Assembly (NCBI GenBank): GCA_027625915.1 | Contig: JANTQA010000012.1 | Location: 7,834,501 to 7,898,500, forward strand | Direction of reading: 5' to 3' | Origin: Anaeramoeba flamelloides | Lineage: Eukaryota; Metamonada; Anaeramoebidae | Length of the DNA stretch: 64,000 bases | Part shown: in pieces, positions 12,801 through 22,567 of the stretch | How positions within the stretch are numbered: the stretch's first letter is position 1 | Layout: each line of letters starts with the position of its first letter | Made by a program: the position numbers and the translations under genes | The notes under the pieces: generated by a model | The model's input: the letters and a program-made list of their open reading frames with translations, nothing else | Databases searched by the model: none | What the model was told of the DNA's origin: nothing

Positions 12801-13518
12801 TTCCCCATTTATAACCACTGACGTGTGTCTGTGTCTTCTCATTGGGTGAAGTTTCCCATCTAATGGTTCTAATTTGATCCATTTTTTCTTTGGAATGTTA
12901 AACAACCAAAGATCATTTAATGGGAACTTTTCTGGACCAACTCCACCATGAATAACAATACGCTTTTCGTCAAGAACAACAAAACTATGGGAGTGTCTCC
13001 CAGGTGGGGAATTTTTTGTTTTGACTCTTTTCCATTTAAGATTGGTAAAATTTAAGCAATACAAATCATTTAATGGCTTTGTGGCACTTCGACAACCACC
13101 TAGAAGAAAGTAGTATTATAAAAAAAAATGTTTATGATTTTTTAAAAGTGAGATCGTTGTGGTTTAACACTTTGAGATTAGTAACACTTTCGATCTGGCT
13201 TTCGATCTGCTTGTTTTTTTTTTTTAAAATTTCACAAAAAGTAATTTTGTTGAACATACCATAGACCCACATTGAACCAGAAGCGACAACAGCTTTGTGC
13301 TTAAAACGTGGTGGCGGTATTTTTCCGAGACACTTTACAAGCTCCCAGCGATTTCCTTTCATTTTCCAAAGGTTATTTGTGCCAGATCCTTTGAAACCAA
13401 ATCCACCAAAGACATAGAGCTCATTTTTATATTCAACAAGGGAATGGTAATTAATTGAACCCAGTTTTGTATAACCATTTGGCCAATTGGTGTTTACCCA
13501 ATTCCAGCGGTGAAGCAT
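6804..13518 (-). CDS. Kelch-repeat/BTB-BACK protein, three exons with a 3.5-kb intron
   Basis: Exons by splice logic: 13518-13260, 13099-12643 and 9114-6804; the product is 1008 aa. Intron 1 (160 bp) joins VYG to GC and intron 2 (3528 bp) joins KEKM to FVFGG. Both junctions restore a Kelch motif in frame with GT-AG ends. Six Kelch units (to about residue 300; motifs such as YVFGGF, VYGGC, VIHGGV, VFAGT, FVFGGY, IFGGW) would form a propeller. A first BTB (from about 330, YSDLIIQ) is interrupted by two Lys/Glu/Asn-rich inserts (about 377-470 and 557-632). A second BTB follows near 835-940 (DFKIKTFDGEIKAHKAI), then a BACK-like helical tail. Kelch/BTB proteins usually act as cullin-3 adaptors or cytoskeletal scaffolds; the partner here is unknown. 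The start is the ATG at 13518; exon 3 has no ATG at its head, which supports splicing. Confidence 0.85.
9590..9710 (-). repeat. Dispersed repeat L, inverted partial copy (in Kelch/BTB intron 2)
   Basis: The run around 'cagatttttactttatttt' and the block near 9608-9650 are the reverse complement of 25190-25310. A further diverged copy is at about 13780-14110. No coding capacity; nature unknown. Confidence 0.55.
9887..11242. mobile_element. TTAA-flanked element M1 (1.36 kb) inserted in O1
   Basis: Bounded by TTAA at 9883-9886 and 11243-11246. Terminal repeats are GGGAGTAGCCAC and, inverted, GGGAGTAGCTAC. The interior has a hairpin (GCCATAATAGAATGTTGAG near 10049 against CTCAGCATTCTATTGTGGC near 10123). 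No intact ORF. A stretch near 10700-10860 resembles 50020-50180 (shared TTGATCGATCAAATG), but no family is recognised. Confidence 0.75.
11247..11406. mobile_element. TTAA-flanked 160-bp MITE M2
   Basis: Bounded by TTAA at 11243-11246 and 11407-11410. Long terminal inverted repeats: GGGCAGGTGTTTTGAGTAAA on the left, perfectly inverted on the right, extending into TCTCAT. It shares its left TTAA with the right end of M1, so one inserted directly at the target duplication of the other. Confidence 0.85.
11702..12312. mobile_element. Inverted-repeat element E, copy 1 (in Kelch/BTB intron 2)
   Basis: Long terminal inverted repeats of about 55 bp: left includes GCCCAACACGGTTTTTAATT, and the right carries its exact inverse near 12260-12280, extending to AGTGAAACAGAGAAAAAAAG on both sides. 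Diverged copies are at about 23777-24187, 41417-42178 and 53833-55131. No ORF. This is the best preserved copy of the family in the window. Confidence 0.8.
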
Positions 13519-15042
13519 CAAAAGGATTGCGCAGTTAAATTAAAAAAAGAATTATTTTTGTTGATAGTAAAAAAATGAATTTGTTACTTTTTTTTTATTG
13601 AGAAAATTGAATGTAGAATATTTTTTTTTTTAAGGCAGTTTGACTGAGAATGTTATTTTGGTAAATATTTTCATAATAACTCAAAACAATACAGTCAATG
13701 TTTTTTATTTTTGATTGATTTTATAAATTTACGAAAAAAAGTGTAAAACAAATTCAAGGGAATTATATCCTCAAAAGAATCTTGAAGTAAAACTAATAGA
13801 AAATTCAAAAAAAATTATCTTCTCTTGAAATTGAACAGAGAAGTGAGAATATGATCAATATAAAACCTAGATTCACTTTTAATGTTATTTTACAAAATAA
13901 TATATTGCTTTTAAAATGTTTAATATCTTTTATTCCTTTTTCGAAAAAGTACAAAATTTGGTAGCTTTATATTCTTTTAAAACTATTATTATTTATTAAA
14001 GAAGAGTGAAATTTTATATCTTTATTTGTAACAAAATACACTTTAAAATAAAATATTAAAATAAATCGGTATAAAAAATCTACTGTATTTCAAAAAAATT
14101 GTAATAAATATTTTAAAATTGAAAAAAATTTAATTTATTTATGAGAAGTACTAATCTAAAACTATAATAAATTAATTTCAAATTTCTTTTCAATTGTTTT
14201 TAGCTTTTACTAAAAAATCACAAAAATGATTTATAAAGTAAAAATATTGAAATTAAAATTATTTGTTAATATTAATATTAATGAAGAAGTCTAAATTACA
14301 TCCGAAATGTACTTTTACTTCAATTTATATAAAGTAGATTTAAGTTTAGAATCATTGGTTTCACATTATTTCAAGGGAAAAGACAAATAAAAAATTTTCT
14401 AATTGTTAAAAAATTGAAAAGTAAAAAGATAAAAAAAGAAAAAAAAGAAAAAGAAAAAAAAATATTTATAAAAAGGGTTTAAATTAGTAATTAGGAAAAA
14501 AAAAACAATTTTTAATTAGCAATACAAAAAATCACAGCCACAATACTTTTAAATTATCTAGAAAATATGATAGTTGTTCAAGAATGTTCATTTGGTTTTT
14601 TTTTTGTTTAATAGTTTTAATTTCTTTTTTCTTTTTGATCTAATTTAATTGAAAAACATTTTGTGTATATTTATTTTACTTTTTTGTTTTTATTTTTAAA
14701 ATTACCCATATTTATGTATTTCAGTGGCCCAGTATTGAAAATTAATCACTTTATTTTTTATTTTGCATCTCTTCTTCACAATATAAAGAAAATTTTATAA
14801 GTAAAAAAAAATTTTTAAAATAAAAAAATTGAAAGATTGATATTTACCAAACGTTTTTTTTTTGATTAAAATTATTATTATTCTATTAAAATAATCAGAA
14901 TTTTGGTTTACTATTGCCAGTATTTGTGGGTATTTATATGCGTATAACCATTTATTTATCTCTAAAATTGTAAAAACTAGATTTTTTAAAACATTCTGTA
15001 TTTAATCTAGTCCGTACATTTTCCCAATTTTGAGTGTAACTA
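13519..15042. other. Gene-free stretch with dispersed repeat L
   Basis: No gene recognised. The segment about 13780-14110 is homologous to 25140-25500 in the same orientation (shared GAAATTGAA near 13830 and AATACACTTTAAAAT near 14040) and to the inverted fragment at 9590-9710. Bases 14890-15000 resemble the right half of the element at 51291-51666 (TTTACTATTGCCA; ATTTATTTATCTCTAAAATT), so a decayed copy ends here. Confidence 0.55.
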
Positions 15043-15238
15043 CAGTCAGTTTCACTTTTAAGGCACAAACTTCCAACGAAATTTAAGGCACAATAAAATC
15101 TCAAATTTGCGCACAAAATTTGGAATTTTTTTTTTTACAATTTATTTTACTAGAATTTGAATTTTGTGCCTTAATTTGAGATTTTTATTGTGCCTTAAAT
15201 TTCGTTGGAAGTTTGTGCCTTAAAAGTGAAACTGACTG
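15043..15238. mobile_element. Tc1/mariner-type MITE A, copy 1 (196 bp, TA duplication)
   Basis: TA at 15041-15042 and 15239-15240 flanks a near-perfect palindrome. Termini are CAGTCAGTTTCACTTTTAAG and its exact inverse. The arms (about 85 bp) repeat the motif AAGGCACAA and its inverse and meet at an AT-rich loop. TA target and a CAGT-type start fit the Tc1/mariner superfamily; there is no transposase inside. Older copies: 48217-48410, about 52390-52585 and about 41803-41975. Confidence 0.85.
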
Positions 15239-16032
15239 TAATATACAAAACCGAATTATTCAAATAATTTCTTTAATTAAAAAAAAGATTGGATAAATTA
15301 GAGGTTCAGATGTATTCAAGTATATAATACTGAGATGAAAATTAAAATATAGAAATTAAAATTATGAAAAAATTGATCAATAAAAAATAAGATAATCTTT
15401 TTTTCTTCATCTTATCTGAAAAAATTGATACAATTACTTCGTATTTACTTCGTATTTACTTTGGTTTTATTTTTAATTCTGAATCGAAAAAAAAATATTA
15501 AAAATTTTTTTATCATCAAATACGCAAGAGTAAATATAAAACAGGGATCAAAAAAATTTTTTATTGCTCAACAAATTCAAAATTTTCTTAAATTTCGATT
15601 TTTGGTGTTTAAAAGTCTCTAGGAAGTCTAGTTTTCGAGATATTGTCCAAAATCAATTTTTATATACAAATTTTTTAATAGTGATTTTTCACAGCTATTT
15701 TGGGCAATAACTCGAAAAAATATAAGAGCCACAAAAAACTGAAAAATTGAGATTGTTTTTATATTTTTTATATAGTGTTCCCAATAGATTAAAATGAATT
15801 TTAAAGTTTTTTTTTTTGAAAAAAAAAAAAAAAAAATTTTTTTAATTGTAGGTTTTAGTATATATAAATAGTTTAAAATCTTCTACTCCAGACACATAAA
15901 AAACTACTTAGTTACCAGCATTTATCCGAATTTTGGTACCTGAAGAGGATTTGAATTTTTGAAAAAAAAAATTTGAAAAGTTTTAAAGGTAAATTCAGGT
16001 AGCAAACATATATACTTTAATTGATCAAATTA

Positions 16033-16064
<32 letters not shown>

Positions 16065-16080
16065 AACTATTAATTTAATT

Positions 16081-16163
16081 GATCTTATCAGGAATCGAAC
16101 TCCGGCTAAACACTTTTCGAATTTTGAGATCTCGGTGCCAAACCGCTGAGCTAATGAGTAATT
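16081..16163 (-). pseudogene. tRNA-like sequence, left arm
   Basis: Read on the minus strand it contains a D-arm/A-box-like TTAGCTCAGCGG and a T-loop/B-box-like AGTTCGATTCC about 45 bases later. The second half of the D stem (TTGGC) no longer pairs with GCTC, and no proper anticodon stem or acceptor stem can be drawn. It is the inverted counterpart of 19912-19993. Probably a tRNA-derived relic; isotype not assignable. Confidence 0.5.
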
Positions 16164-16628
16164 TTTGGATATTTTAAAATTATAAAATTCTGTAGATAAT
16201 CGAATTGAATTTTTAATTGAGTAATTTTTCTAATATATTTTTTTTTATTGATAAAAAAACTCTAAGTTTTTTACGATTAAAAAAAATTTTTTTTTTCCAG
16301 TGTAAAAAAAATTAACAAATTTAAAATTGAATTGAAAAAAAACCTAAATTTTTTTTTTTTTTTTTAAAAATTACATTTTAATAGGAAAATCTAGTAAAAA
16401 TTTGTTTTTAATTTTTTAGCATTTTTTTTTTTATTTTTCTAGTGATTAAACTATCAAAAATTTGAAAAAATGATTTTTAAGATAAAATAAGTTGAGTTCT
16501 AATAATTTTTTTTTTCAAAATATTGGTTAGGTGAATTTTTTTTTCTGTTAAATTAGAAAAAAATGAAATTTTACTAGAGTTTTTCTATTAAAATTAATTT
16601 TTTTTTCTAAAACATTGTTTTTCAGTTA

Positions 16629-17001
16629 CACTAGTGTGAATATGAATGTTGTAAAAAATAGAGTTTTTTTGATTTTCTCAAAAAATTGTGAGTTTCACAC
16701 TGTTACCAAAGTTTAGGAAATAGAGATTTAGAAATGAGATTAAATAAATAAGCAAATAAGTATTTTAGACCAAAAACCACCTCGAAATTACAGATGTTTT
16801 GTTTCCAAAAAAAATTTTGTTTTCAAAACAAAACATCTGTAATTTCGAGGCGGTTTTTGATTTAGAATCATAATTAACTTAAAATTTTAACCCGATATAG
16901 ATATATCCATAATCAAAACTTTGGTAACAGTGTGAAACTCTCAATTTTTTGAGAAAATCAAAAAAACTCTAATTTTTACAACATTCATATTCACACTTGT
17001 G
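16629..17001. mobile_element. MITE B1 (373 bp) inserted in the foldback's left arm
   Basis: Begins CACTAGTGTGAATATG and ends with CATATTCACACTTGTG. TA flanks both sides (16627-16628, 17002-17003). It is an almost perfect hairpin with a central CTCGAAATTACAGATG and its inverse. The opposite arm of the host element preserves the empty site (inverse of 19430-19442: cagTTAgaataaa), so one TA was duplicated on insertion. It differs from B2 at only about two positions by eye. Confidence 0.9.
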
Positions 17002-17526
17002 TAGAATAAAAATAAAAATCATTTTTTTGAGATGTTTAAAAAAAAATTTTTTTTTTTCAAAGTTACCAATTTTTAGTCGTTTAAAAAATATTTTGAAAAA
17101 ATTTTTTTATATACATTTTTTAAAATTTTCATTTTGAAATAAGTCAAAAACGCACATTTTAAATACAAAATAATTTCGAAACCACTTACTCTCATAATTT
17201 TTAAATTTAAAAACGTGACAAAAAAATCAAAATAAAAAAATTTTGTAAAAATTTTTTTGTCTATATTAAAAATATTTTCAAATAGCATTTTTACAACTAA
17301 TATATAGAGTTAAACTTAGGTATTTTTATATTTAACTTTTTTCAAAGCGAAAAAAAAAAAAAAAAATTTCAAATTTAAAAATTTATAACTTTTTTATTTT
17401 CAAATATATTACTTATATAATATTTGAGTAAAAAAAATATGGGAAAATCAAAAGAGTAGTAAAAAAATTTTCAAAAAAAAATATCTTTTTAAACTTTAAT
17501 TTTTTCAATTTTTTTCACCAACACAA

Positions 17527-18603
17527 CACTACAAGAAAAATTTTTTCAAAAAAAAATCTCTAAATTTTGTATTTTTGAAATACACTCATATAATAAACAT
17601 TATTATACATAACAATTTTCAATGAGGTTTACAACTTTAATAGATATTAATAGGAATTGAAAAAAAAATGAAATTTTTCAGGAATATTTTTTTCATTTTT
17701 AATTATCAATTTTTTGAATTTTTTAATTGACTTACACTAGTGTGAATATGAATGTTGTAAAAAATAGAGTTTTTTTGATTTTCTCAAAAAATTGTGAGTT
17801 TCACACTGTTACCAAAGTTTAGGAAATAGAGATTTAGAAATGAGATTAAATAAATAAGCAAATAAGTATTTTAGACCAAAAACCGCCTCGAAATTACAGA
17901 TGTTTTGTTTCCAAAAAAAATTTTGTTTTCAAAACAAAACATCTGTAATTTCGAGGCGGTTTTTGATTTAGAATCATTATTAACTTAAAATTTTAACCCG
18001 ATATAGATATATCCATAATCAAAACTTTGGTAACAGTGTGAAACTCTCAATTTTTTGAGAAAATCAAAAAAACTCTAATTTTTACAACATTCATATTCAC
18101 ACTTGTGTAGTAGAGAGATAATTTACAAGTATTTTTTTAATAGTCTAAAAGGAAACATATTTTTCAATTTGAAAATAATACAAAATATTTCAATCAAAAG
18201 ATATTGCTCAATTAAATTGAAAATCTGATTTTTTATCTGTTTTTGGAATATTTTTTATCATTTTATTTTTTTTTCCCTGTTTGAGTTTTTATATACGTTC
18301 CCGATTGTTTTCTGCAAATTGCTTTAACATATATTCTTTTTTCAATCTTAATGTTCAATCAAAAATTAATTCATTTCAACTTTTTCGAATATAAAAATAC
18401 CCTGAAAATAGGTGTTTTTTTCAAAAGTCGGTATTTTTGAAAAGGGGGGTATTCAGATTTTCAAGAGTTAAAAAGCTATCCTTTTTTTATTACATAAAAT
18501 TATGATAACTTTGAAAAAATAATTTATAAAAGAAGTATAACTTAAATCCAATGTATAGTTTTGTCTAACTTTAATTTTAGGTCTTTAAATTTTCCTTGCA
18601 TTG
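17527..18603. mobile_element. CACTA-like element C1, interrupted by MITE B2
   Basis: Begins CACTACAAGAAAAATTTTTTC; the right end (inverse) reads CAATGCAAGGAAAATTT. It occupies most of the loop of the 5-kb foldback. An independent copy, C2, lies inverted at 24369-25072 without the B2 insertion. The CACTACAAGAAAA start matches the termini known for plant En/Spm (CACTA) transposons. No ORF. Confidence 0.7.
17735..18107. mobile_element. MITE B2 (373 bp) inserted in element C1
   Basis: Same length and sequence as B1 apart from about two substitutions (for example accGcctcg against accAcctcg). TA at 17733-17734 and 18108-18109. The uninterrupted target is preserved in C2 (inverse of 24855-24872: gactTAgtagagag), so the insertion and the 2-bp duplication are shown directly. 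Confidence 0.9.
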
Positions 18604-19911
18604 AAGTATAAATTGAAAAAAATTGAATTTATAAATATTGGATCTCTGGGTGAATTACTCATCGTTCCAAAAATCCAAATAATCTGAAAAATTGATTTTT
18701 TAAGTTTAGAGCTCTTTGTCTCCTCTAGTTTAGAATTTATTCTCAATTTTCGATTTTTTGTCAAAAAAATTTTTTTTTTGAAATTTAGAATTTTTCATTT
18801 CTAAAAAAGGTACATTTTACACATAAATAATTTTTTGGTGTTTTAAAGATCATCTTAATAGGGTAATTTTTGATCAAAAATATAATTTTGGTGAAAAAAA
18901 TTGAAAAAATTAAGGTTTAAAAAAATATTTTTTTTGAAAATTTTTTTACTACTCTTTTGATTTTACCATTTTTGATTTACTCAAATATTATATTTATAAT
19001 ATATTTTAAACTACAATAGTTATAAAATTTTTAATTTTGGAATTTTTTTTTTAGTTTAAAAAAAAATTTTTTTTTATTTTTTTTTTTTCACTTTTATCAA
19101 AGTTAATTATAAAAATACATAAGTTACTGTGAATATTAGTTGATAAATTGAAATATAAACAATAATTTGAAATGGACAAAAATTTTTTTTCAAAAATTTT
19201 TTATTTTGATTTTTTTTGTGAAGTTTTTATATTTAAACTTAATGAGGGTTAGAGGTTTCGAAAATATTTAGAATTTAAAATGGGTGTTTTTGACTTTTTT
19301 CAAAATTGAAAATTTTAAAATATATATATAAAAAATTTTTTTCAAAATATTTTTTAAACTACTAAAAATTGGTAACTTTGAAAAAACAAATGTTTTTTTT
19401 AAACATCTCAAAAAAATGATTTTTATTTTTATTCTAACTGAAAAACAATGTTTTAAAAAAAAATTAATTTTTTTTTTAATTGGAAAACTCTACTAAAATT
19501 TCATTTTTTTCTAATTTAACAGAAAAAAAATTCACCTAACCAATATTTTGAAGAAAAAAATCATTAGACCTCATCTTATTTTATCTAAATATTCATTTTT
19601 TCAAATTTTTGATAGTGTAATCACTAGAAAAATATAAAAAAAAATGCTAAAAAAATTCAAAAAAATTTTTACTAGAGTTTCCTATTAAAATGATTTTTTT
19701 CAAAAAAAAAAAAAAAATTTTTTTTTATAAGTTTTTTTCAATTCAATTTTAAATTTGTTAATTTTTTTACAATGGAAAAAAAAAAAATTTTTTTTAATCG
19801 TAAAAAACTTAGAGTTTTTTTATCAATAAAAAAAAATATATTAGAAAAATTACTCAATTAAAAATTCAATTCGAATATCTTCAGTATTTTATAATTTTAA
19901 AATATCCAATA

Positions 19912-19993
19912 ATTACTCATTAGCTCAGCGGTAGAGCACCGAGATCTCAAAATTCAAAAAGTTTTTAGCCGGAGTTCGATTCCTGATAAGATC
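19912..19993 (+). pseudogene. tRNA-like sequence, right arm (better preserved)
   Basis: TAGCTCAGCGGTAGAGC gives a perfect D stem (GCTC/GAGC) and an intact A box, and AGTTCGATTCC is a good B box. The T stem pairs poorly, no matching 3' strand exists for a CCGAG anticodon stem, and the acceptor ends do not pair, so it is not a convincing functional tRNA. The internal RNA polymerase III promoter boxes could still be active. The AAAAAGTTTTT between the arms could form a small hairpin. Confidence 0.5.
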
Positions 19994-20009
19994 AATTAAA
20001 TTAATAGTT

Positions 20010-20041
<32 letters not shown>

Positions 20042-20654
20042 TAATTTGATCAATTAAAGTATATATGTTTGCTACCTGAATTTACCTTTAAATATTTTCA
20101 AAATTTTTTTTTTCAAAAATTAAAATCCTCTTTAGGTACCAAAATTCGGATAAATATTGGTAACTAAGTAGTTTTTTCCGTGTGAGGAGTAGAAGATTTT
20201 AAAATATTTATATATACTAAAACCTACAATTAAAAAAAATTTTTTTTTTTTTTCAATAAAAAAAAAAACTTTAAAATTCATTTTAATCTATGGGAGTCAC
20301 TATATAAAAAATATAAAAACAATCTCAATTTTTCAGTTTTTTGTGGATCTTGTATTTGTCGAATTATTACCCAAAATAGTTTTGAAAAATCACTATTAAA
20401 AAATTTGTATATAAAAATCGATTTTGGGCAATATCTCGAAAACTAGACGTCCTAGAGACTTCTAAACACCAAAAATCGAAATTTAAGAAAATTTTGAATT
20501 TGTTGAGCAATAAAAAAAAAATTTGATCCCAGTTTTATATTTGCTCTTGTGTTTCTCTCTATAAACAGAATCTTTTTTAAAAATGAAAAAAAGGTAAAAA
20601 AAACTTAACGTAAGAAAACTCAAAGAACAAAAGAAAAAAAAGTAAAAATTGAAT

Positions 20655-21659
20655 ACCATCTTTTTCACCCCATTGTCTCCAAATAAGCCCATTAAGACTT
20701 TCTAAATAAAACCAAGTTTCATCTGTAAAAACAACTTTTATCTAATTTGTTTGTTTTTCCAGATGGTATTTTGCAAAATCTAATCTTTTTATTTTTGATT
20801 GTTATGTTAACTTTGGCTTAACTTTAGGAGCTTTGAATTTAAACTTTAATGCTTTTCGAATTCTCGAAACTGATGTTCCACTCATTTCAATATCGTGTGA
20901 TTCTTTTAATAAATTTGATAATCTCTCACAACTCAAAGTTTTATTATTCTTAGTTTCAGTTTCGATAATATCTGATATTTCTTGTGTTTTAATCGACTTT
21001 CTTCCAATTGGCTTTGTTGATTATATAGTTCTAAAAAAAATAGAAAAAAAATTAACAACGAATATGCACCGAATTAAATAATAAAAAAAAATACCCTTTC
21101 AAATCATATTTTTTCTCCCAATATCAAACTTTTTTAATTGAAATGTCAAATTTTAAAGCAACTTCACAAGTGTAAATATGGATATCTTAAAAAATAGAGT
21201 TTTTTTCAAAAAAAATAAATTTTAGAGATAAATATACATAAGTACATTGACCCCAAAAAATGAGGAAGAGTAGATTGAAGAAATATCAAAATTTTATAAT
21301 TGAGAACAAATTTTATTGTAAAAATCGTGTCTCAAATAGGTATATTTTGTTTCAAAAAAAAAAAAAAAAAATAATTTTTTTTTCAAAACAAAATTTACCT
21401 ATTTGAGATACCATTTTAGATTAAAAGTTGAGTTTAATTAAGTAATATGTTTTGTCATATTGTGTATAAATTCCAATTTTTTAGGGTCAATTTGTTAATG
21501 TTTATTTATCTCTAAAAACAATTTTTTTTGAAAAAAACTCTATTTTTTGAGACATCCATATTTACTCTTGTGTTTACTTCTAGAAAGACCTCTTTTTCGA
21601 AGTTTAACAATTTTTAGTTTTAAAATTCTTTCATTGATTTCTTGTTCAATCTGATTCAT
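20655..21659 (-). pseudogene. Tc1/mariner-type transposase, truncated and split by a MITE
   Basis: On the minus strand the ATG at 21659 starts MNQIEQEINERIL, then KLRKRGLSRSK, a homeo-like helix. After the inserted element D (21165-21572) the frame resumes VALKFDISIKKV and YWEKKYDLKG. A 64-bp GT-AG intron (21031-21094) follows, then KPIGRKSIKT (the GRK hinge), SGTSVSRIRKALKFKFK (second helix-turn-helix), RLDFAKYHLEK and VVFTDETWF with the first catalytic Asp, then LIWRQWGE. Three in-frame stops lie at positions where Lys/Arg, Gln or Trp is expected. The second and third catalytic acids are missing: the coding signal ends at about 20655, close to the edge of the 5-kb foldback. Family assignment is from the motif order. 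Confidence 0.8.
21165..21572. mobile_element. MITE D (408 bp) inserted in the transposase gene
   Basis: Begins CACAAGTGTAAATATGGATAT and ends with ATCCATATTTACTCTTGTG, an inverted repeat. Inner arms are also palindromic (ACCTATTTGAGA near 21396 and its inverse near 21330). The direct flanks are TT on both sides. Removing the element plus one TT restores the transposase reading frame (RSK-VALKFD), which fixes both boundaries. Confidence 0.85.
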
Positions 21660-22064
21660 ATTATTAATTTTGAAAATAAAGGAAAAAATGAATTAAAAAA
21701 TCAGAAAAATCAAATATACAAAATAGTTTTTTCATCTCTAATGATAAATCCCCATTCTAGATACGAATATCTGTTGTAACAAATGATTGGTATAACTTTA
21801 TAATAAACTAAAAATACTAAAAATATTATGCCCCTAATTTTGAAATTTGGCTTATATTTTTGACTTTTTTATTTTATTTCAATTTGATCTAAAAAAGGTA
21901 ATTTTAGAGTTATAGGTAAGGCTATAAATATAAAAATATTTTCATTTCGTTTCGCTTTGATGTTTTTTAGAAATCAATAATTTAAAAAGAAATAGAGTAT
22001 AATTTGTGTTTGTATTTATTTATTTGGTACTTTTTTTTAATTAAATATCAAGTATTCTTCATGT

Positions 22065-22310
22065 CACTAATAAAAAAAGTTTTTTATAACATGTTATAAA
22101 CGTGTTGTAAAGTTGTTATAAATGTTTAAAATGTTATAAAATTTTATAATAACAACTTTTATAACATAAGTGTTTGTTTTAAAAAGTGTTATAAAAAATG
22201 TAACATGTTCTAAGTTTGTTTTAAAAAATATTGAAAAAATCATCATTTAAAAGGAAATTTTGATATAAAAAGGTTATAGAGATGTTATAAAAAAAATTTT
22301 TTTATTAGGG
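22065..22310. mobile_element. MITE N (246 bp) with repeated TTATAA motifs
   Basis: Ends are CACTAATAAAAAAAG and, inverted, CCCTAATAAAAAAA. The interior is built of irregular copies of ATGTTATAAA and its inverse, more than eight in 200 bp, so it can fold in many registers. No ORF. The CACTA-type start is suggestive only. It lies about 250 bp upstream of the ATP adenylyltransferase gene. Confidence 0.6.
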
Positions 22311-22567
22311 GTAGAACTCAGATCCTTAAATAAAAGAATTATTGTTGTTTTGAAAAAAACAGGAAAATTAAGTGAATATTGTTTTACATTGATCTTTCAA
22401 ATTTCAGTAAAACTCAGGATCACATGATCTTTCTAGATTTTTAATTGGACTATTAAGAGTCCATTCCATTAAGTGTTTGAAAATACAAAGAAGCAAAAAC
22501 CCTTTAGGGATCTATTTTGGATCAAGAAGAATTTTTCATTTTTTATTAGTTTTGCTTTTGTGACTGT

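Larger units (their letters stand above)
15523..20551. mobile_element. Five-kilobase foldback element with tRNA-like sequences in both arms
   Basis: Left arm about 15523-17520, right arm about 18888-20551, mutually inverted across some 1.6 kb (the left arm is longer because it contains insert B1). Ends are CGCAAGAGTAAATATAAAAC and, inverted, CACAAGAGCAAATATAAAAC. The left flank is TA; the right flank is not. The loop holds element C1. The arms differ by many scattered substitutions, so they are old and not an assembly mirror. No protein-coding region is visible inside; the conserved content is the tRNA-like segment. The termini match the CACAAGAG family seen at 21165 and 51291. Confidence 0.75.

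Noticed and set aside
19912-19993. A functional tRNA-Glu(CTC)
   Set aside because: A CTC triplet falls at the anticodon position, but the anticodon, T and acceptor stems do not pair, so isotype and function are not supported.
15523-20551. The large palindrome as an assembly artefact (mirror-joined contig)
   Set aside because: The arms differ by many scattered substitutions and by a precise 373-bp insertion with target duplication in only one arm, and the loop is a different element. An artefact would give identical arms.
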